DNA of 11,930 bases, from positions 1-11,930 of the forward strand of contig CANHUM010000021.1 of assembly GCA_947463845.1 (NCBI GenBank), in the 5' to 3' direction. The DNA is from Comamonadaceae bacterium (GTDB lineage Bacteria > Pseudomonadota > Gammaproteobacteria > Burkholderiales > Burkholderiaceae_C). Numbering within the stretch: the stretch's first letter is position 1; every line of letters starts with the position of its first letter. The position numbers were made by a program, and so were the translations under genes. Below the pieces are notes generated by a model, which worked only from the letters and a program-made list of their open reading frames with translations, did no database searches and was not told the origin of the DNA. Below are positions 7,545 through 11,930 of the stretch, one piece after another.

Positions 7545-8975
7545 ATGCCCCGTCGTGCCACCAAGATTGTTGCCACCTTAGGCCCTGCTTCCAGCGATCC
7601 TGCCTTGCTTGAAGCCATGATTCGAGCTGGTGTGAATGTGGTTCGACTCAATTTCAGCCACGGCAAAGCCCAGGACCACGTCGACCGTGCCCGTCTGGTG
7701 CGCGAGGCCTCGCAGCGTGCGGGCCGTGAAGTGGCCATCATGGCCGACTTGCAAGGTCCCAAGATCCGGGTGGGCAAGTTTGCCGAGGGCAAGGTCATGC
7801 TGGAGCCGGGTGCACTCTTTGTGCTGGATGCCTCGCGCACAGAGCCAGGCGACATCCACGGTGTGGGTCTCGATTACAAGGAGTTGCCACGTGACGTGAA
7901 AGCGGGCGATGTGCTGTTGCTCAATGATGGCCTGATCGTGCTCACGGTCAATGCGGTCAAGGGTGAACAGGTACACACCACGGTCAAGCTGGGCGGCGAG
8001 CTTTCCAACAACAAGGGTATCAACAAGCAAGGCGGCGGCCTCACGGCGCCGGCCCTCACGGCCAAGGACATGGAGGACATCAAGACCGCCATGAGCCTTC
8101 AAGCCGACTATGTCGCCGTGAGTTTTCCGAAAAACGCAACGGACATGGAAATGGCCCGCCAGCTGTGCAATGTGGCCTGCACCCATGGTCATAAGCCCGG
8201 CCTGATCGCCAAGATCGAACGCGCCGAGGCGATTCCCGAGCTCGATCGCATCCTCAAAGTCTCCGATGGCATCATGGTGGCACGTGGCGACCTGGCGGTT
8301 GAGGTGGGCAATGCCGCCGTCCCGGGCCTGCAAAAGCACATGATCAAACGTGCCCGCGAGCTGGACAAGCTGGTCATCACCGCGACGCAGATGATGGAGA
8401 GCATGATCGTCAATCCGGTACCCACCCGGGCCGAGGTGTCGGACGTGGCCAATGCAGTGCTCGATGGGACCGATGCGGTGATGCTCAGCGCCGAGACGGC
8501 AGCGGGCAAGTACCCGCTGGAGACGGTGGAGATGATGGCCGCTGTGTGCCTGGAAGCTGAAAAAACCGACCATGACCCCCTGGACAACGATTTTGTGGGG
8601 GCGCACTTTGACCGCATTGACCAAGCCATCGCCATGGGAGCGCTTTTTACCGCGCACCACCTGCATGCCAAGGCGATTGTGGCTTTGACCGATTCGGGTT
8701 CAACGCCCTTGTGGATGAGTCGTCACAGCGTGCGCATGCCCATTTATGCGCTCACGCCCAAGGTCTCGACCCAGCGCAAGATGGCCCTGATGCGCAACGT
8801 CAGTCCTTTGCTGATGGACACCAGCGCCGACCGAGATACTGCCCTGGCCGATGCGGAAGCGCACCTTAAAAAGCGTGGCATTGTGCAGTCGGGCGATGTG
8901 TATGCCATCACCGTCGGCGAGCCGATGGGCACGCCGGGAGGCACCAATACGCTCAAAATTTGCCGAGCTGTTTGA
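7545..8975 (+). CDS. pyk: Pyruvate kinase (PykA-like)
   Basis: 476 residues; E. coli PykF has 470 and PykA 480. It makes pyruvate and ATP from phosphoenolpyruvate and ADP in the cytosol. The TIM-barrel A domain has RLNFSHG (34-40), the phosphoryl-transfer Lys223 and metal ligand Glu225 in IAKIERAEAI (221-230), Asp249 in ARGDLAVE (246-253) and TATQMMESM (279-287). The B domain is inserted at about 70-170. The C-terminal allosteric domain is about 340-476. The segment DLQGPKIRVG (68-77) has Leu69, Gln70, Lys73 and Val76 where potassium-dependent enzymes have Thr, Lys, Glu and Thr, the published mark of potassium-independent kinases, and it matches the PykA type. The ATG at 7545 follows GGAG (7533-7536) by eight bases; a TTG at 7515 is less likely. 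fba follows after 86 bases with no clear terminator, so co-transcription is possible. Confidence 0.98.
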   Translation: MPRRATKIVATLGPASSDPALLEAMIRAGVNVVRLNFSHGKAQDHVDRARLVREASQRAGREVAIMADLQGPKIRVGKFAEGKVMLEPGALFVLDASRTEPGDIHGVGLDYKELPRDVKAGDVLLLNDGLIVLTVNAVKGEQVHTTVKLGGELSNNKGINKQGGGLTAPALTAKDMEDIKTAMSLQADYVAVSFPKNATDMEMARQLCNVACTHGHKPGLIAKIERAEAIPELDRILKVSDGIMVARGDLAVEVGNAAVPGLQKHMIKRARELDKLVITATQMMESMIVNPVPTRAEVSDVANAVLDGTDAVMLSAETAAGKYPLETVEMMAAVCLEAEKTDHDPLDNDFVGAHFDRIDQAIAMGALFTAHHLHAKAIVALTDSGSTPLWMSRHSVRMPIYALTPKVSTQRKMALMRNVSPLLMDTSADRDTALADAEAHLKKRGIVQSGDVYAITVGEPMGTPGGTNTLKICRAV

Positions 8976-8990
8976 AGCGATCGCTTTAAA
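8971..8990. repeat. 20-bp near-perfect palindrome over the pyk stop codon
   Basis: TTTGAAGCGATCGCTTTAAA is symmetrical except for one G/T pair, with a perfect 12-bp core AAGCGATCGCTT (8975-8986). It contains the pyk TGA (8973-8975) and runs into the TAAAAT proposed as the fba -10. It could be an operator or a stop-codon hairpin; no T run follows, so it is not a typical terminator. Confidence 0.5.
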
Positions 8991-8992
8991 AT
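8987..8992 (+). promoter_or_regulatory. Candidate -10 element of fba
   Basis: TAAAAT matches five of six -10 positions. TTGCCG (8960-8965) lies 21 bases upstream, again longer than standard. The leader would be about 63 bases and contains a weak hairpin CCCAG/CTGGG (8998-9014). Confidence 0.28.
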
Positions 8993-9061
8993 AAGGCCCA
9001 GTTACAAGCTGGGTACATCCCGGCCTGTCTGAATCTTCAACTTCCCCGGGACATCATCACC

Positions 9062-10126
9062 ATGGCACTCGTTTCAATGCGCGAGCTGCTGGACCATGCA
9101 GCCGTCAACGGCTACGGCATTCCAGCTTTCAACGTCAACAACCTGGAGCAGGTCCAGGCCGTCATGACCGCAGCCGACGAGGTCGGTGCCCCCGTCATCT
9201 TGCAGGCCAGCGCAGGTGCCCGCAAATACGCGGGTGAACCCTTCATCAAGCACCTGATCCAGGCGGCCACCGAGCAGTGGCCCCACATCCCGCTGGTCAT
9301 GCACCAGGACCACGGCCAAAGTCCGGCGGTTTGCCAGGGTGCGATCAACCTCGGCTTTTCGTCGGTGATGATGGACGGCTCCTTGCTGGAAGACGGGAAA
9401 ACCCCCGCCGACTTCGCCTACAACGTGGATGTGACGCGTCGCGTGGTCGAGATGGCCCATTTGGTGGGCGTGTCGGTCGAGGGCGAACTCGGCTGTCTGG
9501 GCAACCTGGAAACCGGCGAAGCTGGTGAGGAAGACGGCATTGGCGCCGAAGGCAAGCTGGACCACAGTCAGATGCTGACCGACCCCGAAGAAGCGGCTCA
9601 ATTCGTCAAAGCCACCGGCCTGGATGCACTGGCCATTGCGATCGGCACCAGCCACGGCGCCTACAAGTTCAGCCGCAAGCCCACCGGCGACATCCTGGCC
9701 ATCAGCCGCGTCAAGGAAATCCATGCCCGCATTCCCAACACCCACCTGGTGATGCACGGCTCGTCCAGTGTGCCGCAAGAGTTGCTGGCCATGATCAACC
9801 AGTATGGCGGCAAGATGAAGGAAACCTATGGCGTGCCGGTCGAGGAGATCCAGGAAGCCATCAAGCACGGTGTGCGCAAGATCAACATCGACACCGACAT
9901 CCGCTTGGCCATGACGGCCGCATGCCGCAAGTTCCTGTTTGAGAACCCCGACAAATTCGACGCCCGCGAGTGGCTCAAGCCCGCCCGTGAAGCGGCCAAA
10001 CAGATTTGCAAGCAGCGTTACTTGGAGTTCGGTTGCGAAGGTCAGGCCCCCAAGATCAGGGGCGACAACCTGCAGGTGGTGGCCGCCCGCTATGCTCGGG
10101 GCGAGCTGGCGCAAGTGGTCCATTGA
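9062..10126 (+). CDS. fba: Fructose-bisphosphate aldolase, class II (CbbA/Calvin subtype)
   Basis: 354 residues. A zinc-dependent aldolase that joins or splits glyceraldehyde 3-phosphate and dihydroxyacetone phosphate to or from fructose 1,6-bisphosphate. Visible: N-terminal [11 protein letters not shown] (17-27), HQDHG (81-85) with catalytic Asp83 and zinc ligand His84, GTSHGAYK (195-202) with His198, MHGSSSV (231-237) with His232, and NIDTDIR (275-281) in the phosphate/substrate loop. The length and sequence style are those of the Calvin-subtype class II enzymes found in betaproteobacteria and phototrophs, not of the E. coli FbaA subtype. That does not prove CO2 fixation: no other cbb gene is in view. 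Ribosome site weak (GGGA about ten bases before the ATG). It lies downstream of pyk and ends in a strong terminator before purC. The symbol cbbA would also fit. Confidence 0.98.
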   Translation: MALVSMRELLDHAAVNGYGIPAFNVNNLEQVQAVMTAADEVGAPVILQASAGARKYAGEPFIKHLIQAATEQWPHIPLVMHQDHGQSPAVCQGAINLGFSSVMMDGSLLEDGKTPADFAYNVDVTRRVVEMAHLVGVSVEGELGCLGNLETGEAGEEDGIGAEGKLDHSQMLTDPEEAAQFVKATGLDALAIAIGTSHGAYKFSRKPTGDILAISRVKEIHARIPNTHLVMHGSSSVPQELLAMINQYGGKMKETYGVPVEEIQEAIKHGVRKINIDTDIRLAMTAACRKFLFENPDKFDAREWLKPAREAAKQICKQRYLEFGCEGQAPKIRGDNLQVVAARYARGELAQVVH

Positions 10127-10129
10127 GAC

Positions 10130-10138
10130 TGCGATAAT
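10130..10138 (+). promoter_or_regulatory. Candidate extended -10 promoter just before the fba/purC terminator
   Basis: TGCGATAAT is an extended -10 (TGn plus GATAAT, five of six consensus positions). No clear -35 is seen, as is acceptable for extended -10 promoters. The expected start near 10145 lies about four bases before the terminator stem at 10149, so a transcript would begin with the hairpin. Confidence 0.4.
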
Positions 10139-10148
10139 GGATCCGAAT

Positions 10149-10181
10149 GGCCCGTTGACTGTTCAACGGGCCTTTTTCTTT
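10149..10181 (+). terminator. Strong rho-independent terminator between fba and purC
   Basis: Perfect 10-bp stem GGCCCGTTGA (10149-10158) / TCAACGGGCC (10163-10172) with loop CTGT, followed by TTTTTCTTT. It ends fba, whose stop is at 10126. Because the purC ATG is only 27 bases beyond the T run, and no promoter is seen after it, the hairpin may also act as an attenuator for purC. Confidence 0.9.
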
Positions 10182-10207
10182 GTTGCTGTTGCCTGACTGC
10201 CCTTGCC

Positions 10208-11116
10208 ATGACTTCTGCTCTGCACACCTCGACCTTGACCTCCTTGCCCCTCATGGCGCGTGGCAAGGTGCGCGACAACTACGCCGTGGGCAACGATCGG
10301 ATCCTGATGGTGGCTTCTGACCGCATCAGCGCGTTTGACGTGATCATGGGGGAGCCGATTCCCGGCAAGGGTGTGTTGCTCACCCAAATGGCGCTGTTCT
10401 GGTTTGACAAACTGGGCCCCAAGGGTCTGAACATCTGCCCGATCCACCTGACGGGCGAAGCCCCCGAGAGCGTGGTGAGTGCCAGCGAAGTGGCCCAGGT
10501 CAAGGGCCGCTCCATGCTGGTCAAGCGCCTCAAACCCATCCCGGTCGAGGCCGTGGTGCGCGGTTATCTGGCCGGCAGCGGCTGGAAGGAATACCAGGAC
10601 AACCAGGCCGTGTGTGGCGTGAAACTGCCCGCAGGCCTGAAAAACGCCAGCTGCTTGCCCGAGCCCATCTACACGCCAGCGGCCAAGGCTGCGGTGGGCG
10701 AGCACGACGAGAACATCACTTTCGAGCAAACCGTGGCCATGATCGGGGCCGACCTGGCGACCCGCATCCGCGACATCAGCATTCGGCTTTACGAAGCTGC
10801 TCGGGACATTGCCGCCGCCAAGGGCATCATCATTGCCGACACCAAGTTCGAGTTTGGTCTGGATGCCGACGGCACGCTGGTGTTGATGGACGAGGTGCTC
10901 ACGCCGGATTCCTCGCGTTACTGGCCCGCCGACAGTTATGTGGAAGGCGCCAACCCGCCCAGCTACGACAAACAGTTTTTGCGCGATTGGCTGGAAAGCG
11001 CCCAGATCAATGGCAAGCCCTGGGACAAGACCCCACCAGCGCCGCGCCTGCCGCGTGAAGTCATTGAGAACACGGCCGCGAAATACGAAGAGGCCATGAA
11101 AAAACTCATGACCTGA
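10208..11116 (+). CDS. purC: Phosphoribosylaminoimidazole-succinocarboxamide synthase (SAICAR synthetase)
   Basis: 302 residues. It joins aspartate to CAIR with ATP, the eighth step of purine synthesis (cytosolic). Visible: GKVRD (19-23), [10 protein letters not shown] (35-44), the loop [10 protein letters not shown] (51-60), [17 protein letters not shown] (114-130), IADTKFEFG (209-217) and [14 protein letters not shown] (226-239). The E. coli and B. subtilis enzymes are about 237-240 residues; this is the long form, which resembles yeast Ade1 (about 306), with an extra C-terminal helical part (about 255-302). The ATG at 10208 gives the N-terminus I expect for this group, though no Shine-Dalgarno sequence is seen; an internal ATG at residue 16 would leave only three residues before the GKVRD nucleotide loop and is unlikely. 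It follows a strong terminator. No purE or purK follows within the window. Confidence 0.98.
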   Translation: MTSALHTSTLTSLPLMARGKVRDNYAVGNDRILMVASDRISAFDVIMGEPIPGKGVLLTQMALFWFDKLGPKGLNICPIHLTGEAPESVVSASEVAQVKGRSMLVKRLKPIPVEAVVRGYLAGSGWKEYQDNQAVCGVKLPAGLKNASCLPEPIYTPAAKAAVGEHDENITFEQTVAMIGADLATRIRDISIRLYEAARDIAAAKGIIIADTKFEFGLDADGTLVLMDEVLTPDSSRYWPADSYVEGANPPSYDKQFLRDWLESAQINGKPWDKTPPAPRLPREVIENTAAKYEEAMKKLMT

Positions 11117-11186
11117 AGCCCATGGCGGCTGACGTGGCTGGATGGATCGGCCCCAGAGGGCTTGCCCGCTGTACAGGTAAACCCCC

Positions 11187-11214
11187 TTGACCCGCGCAAG
11201 GGTTGCGCCAGAAT
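11187..11214 (+). promoter_or_regulatory. Candidate promoter of the Mpo1-like gene, with inverted repeat in its spacer
   Basis: TTGACC (-35, five of six) is followed after 16 bases by CAGAAT (-10, four of six). The spacer holds the perfect inverted repeat GCGCAA-GGG-TTGCGC (11194-11208), which could bind a regulator. Predicted start near 11221 gives a leader of about 70 bases that includes the hairpin GCCAGG-CAAAC-CCTGGC (11245-11261). Confidence 0.42.
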
Positions 11215-11293
11215 TCCACGATTGAACAGGTAGCCAAGGTCACGGCCAGGCAAACCCTGGCGCACAGGTGCATGTCCTGGACAAGAGGTTCGA

Positions 11294-11815
11294 ATGACGC
11301 TTTTCCGCCCCGCGACCGTGCTGATGGTGCAATATGCCCATTACCACCGCGATCGCCGCAACATTGCCACCCACCTGGTGGGCATTCCCCTGATTTTCAT
11401 GGCCATTGGCGTTTTGCTTCTGGGTCCGTCTTGGTCCGTGGCGGGCCTGACGGTGACCTTGGCCTGGATCATGTGGGCGCTGACGAGTCTGTGGTACCTG
11501 AGCCGGGGCGATGTGTTGCTGGGCGTGGCCACCTCCGTGGTCAATGGTTTACTGATCGCGGCGGCCCACGAGGTGCCACCCTTGGCGCAGGATTTGGGGT
11601 TGGCAGTTTGGCAGGTGGGCCTGGGCCTGTTTGTCATCGGCTGGGTTTTCCAGTTCATTGGCCATTATTTCGAGGGCCGAAAACCAGCTTTTGTGGACGA
11701 CCTGGTGGGTCTGCTGGTCGGTCCCATGTTTGTGGTGGGCGAAGTGCTCATGGCTGTGGGTTTGTTGCAGCGCATGCACCGGGACATCGAGCGCCAGGCC
11801 GGTGCGATGCGCTGA
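11294..11815 (+). CDS. Mpo1-like / DUF962 (YGL010w-type) small membrane protein
   Basis: 173 residues. Yeast Mpo1, the best-known member, is an iron-dependent dioxygenase in alpha-oxidation of 2-hydroxy fatty acids (phytosphingosine breakdown). The bacterial role is not settled. The family's polar motifs are present: YAHYHRDRRNIATHLVGIPL (14-33, with His16, His18, Asn23, His27 and Pro32) and QFIGHYFEGRKPA (120-132, with His124, Glu127, Arg129 and Pro131). The histidines are the likely metal ligands. Membrane segments lie at about 28-45, 48-68, 73-91, 106-123 and 136-158. The ATG at 11294 has the strong ribosome site AAGAGG five bases upstream. It is 177 bases beyond purC with its own candidate promoter and ends before a terminator, so probably single-gene. 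A fatty-acid role would match the desaturase 4 kb away, but no direct link is visible. Confidence 0.88.
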   Translation: MTLFRPATVLMVQYAHYHRDRRNIATHLVGIPLIFMAIGVLLLGPSWSVAGLTVTLAWIMWALTSLWYLSRGDVLLGVATSVVNGLLIAAAHEVPPLAQDLGLAVWQVGLGLFVIGWVFQFIGHYFEGRKPAFVDDLVGLLVGPMFVVGEVLMAVGLLQRMHRDIERQAGAMR

Positions 11816-11839
11816 GACGCCTTGAAGGCGCAGTCGTGA

Positions 11840-11890
11840 AAAAGCCCGGCCAACCTGCATTCCTGCAGCCGCACCGGGCTTTTGATTTTC
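11840..11890. terminator. Two-tier terminator after the Mpo1-like gene, possibly bidirectional
   Basis: Outer stem AAAAGCCCGG (11840-11849) / CCGGGCTTTT (11874-11883), ten perfect pairs. The 24-base interior holds a second hairpin CTGCA-TTCC-TGCAG (11855-11868). TTTTGATTTTC follows on the plus strand, and the A run before the stem gives a U tract for the minus strand. Confidence 0.78.
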
Positions 11891-11903
11891 AAATGGCCCG
11901 AGT

Positions 11904-11930
11904 TCAGTTCAGCGCCATGCTCAGTTTGCG
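11904..11930 (-). CDS. Possible 3' end of a minus-strand gene (partial)
   Basis: Reading the minus strand from the right edge, one frame encodes RKLSMALN and stops with TGA at plus 11904-11906. The bidirectional-looking terminator 14 bases further on suits a convergent gene ending here. Only eight codons are visible, so the frame could be chance; no family can be named. Confidence 0.3.
   Translation of the reverse strand, partial: RKLSMALN

Noticed and set aside
7578..8666. 362-codon minus-strand open frame opposite pyk
   Set aside because: Antisense shadow of a certain gene; no motifs, no ribosome site.
8998..9014. Hairpin CCCAG/CTGGG between pyk and fba as a terminator
   Set aside because: Only five base pairs and no T run after it, so no support for termination.
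9074..10123. 349-codon minus-strand open frame opposite fba
   Set aside because: Same antisense shadow effect; its limits follow fba, and the composition is unlike a real protein.
9062..10126. Calvin-cycle gene cluster suggested by the CbbA-type aldolase
   Set aside because: No RuBisCO, phosphoribulokinase or cbbR is in view; this aldolase subtype is general in the group.
1..11930. CRISPR arrays, tRNA/rRNA genes, insertion sequences, phage or defence genes
   Set aside because: No regular repeats, no tRNA-like cloverleaf, no transposase or integrase motifs were found on either strand.

Overview
The window looks like ordinary chromosomal DNA of a betaproteobacterium in the order Burkholderiales, most likely family Comamonadaceae (Limnohabitans, Rhodoferax, Polaromonas or a relative). 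The basis is moderately high GC, the style of every protein, a yeast-like long PurC, a CbbA-type class II aldolase, and the order pgk / pyk / fba / purC, which I recall as usual in this group. It is gene-dense, with even codon style and no sign of phage, insertion sequence, CRISPR, tRNA or rRNA. I name the family, not the genus.

Layout. (1) 1-136: the last 29 codons of an unidentified plus-strand gene and its terminator, a perfect hairpin with a UUCG loop. (2) 179-1330, minus: dprA, for single-stranded DNA handling in transformation. (3) 1461-2204, plus: an orphan class I glutamine amidotransferase, divergent from dprA. (4) 2246-4811, plus: def-fmt-azlC-azlD, a tight run with a 21-bp gap and then 1-bp and 4-bp overlaps. 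It joins removal and addition of the N-formyl group on initiator methionine with a two-part branched-chain amino acid/methionine exporter. (5) 4907-6100, plus: pgk, ending in a bidirectional terminator shared with (6) 6180-7295, minus: a fatty-acid desaturase with three histidine boxes. (7) 7545-10126, plus: pyk and fba. (8) 10208-11116, plus: purC, separated from fba by a strong terminator. (9) 11294-11815, plus: a small Mpo1/DUF962-like membrane protein with its own candidate promoter. (10) A two-tier terminator, then what may be the last codons of a minus-strand gene entering from the right edge.

How the genes fit together. pgk, pyk and fba supply three steps of the lower and middle Embden-Meyerhof pathway (or gluconeogenesis); the aldolase is of the Calvin-subtype family. 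The desaturase and the Mpo1-like protein both point to membrane lipid or fatty-acid metabolism and sit as single genes around the sugar-phosphate block. purC starts the late half of purine synthesis, and no purE or purK follows it here.

I found no undescribed multi-gene system. The points most worth a second look are regulatory: an extended -10 element immediately before the terminator upstream of purC; an inverted repeat filling the spacer of the candidate promoter of the Mpo1-like gene; a 20-bp near-palindrome covering the pyk stop and touching the fba -10; and a 10-bp palindrome between dprA and the amidotransferase. The pyruvate kinase also carries the residue signature of potassium-independent enzymes.
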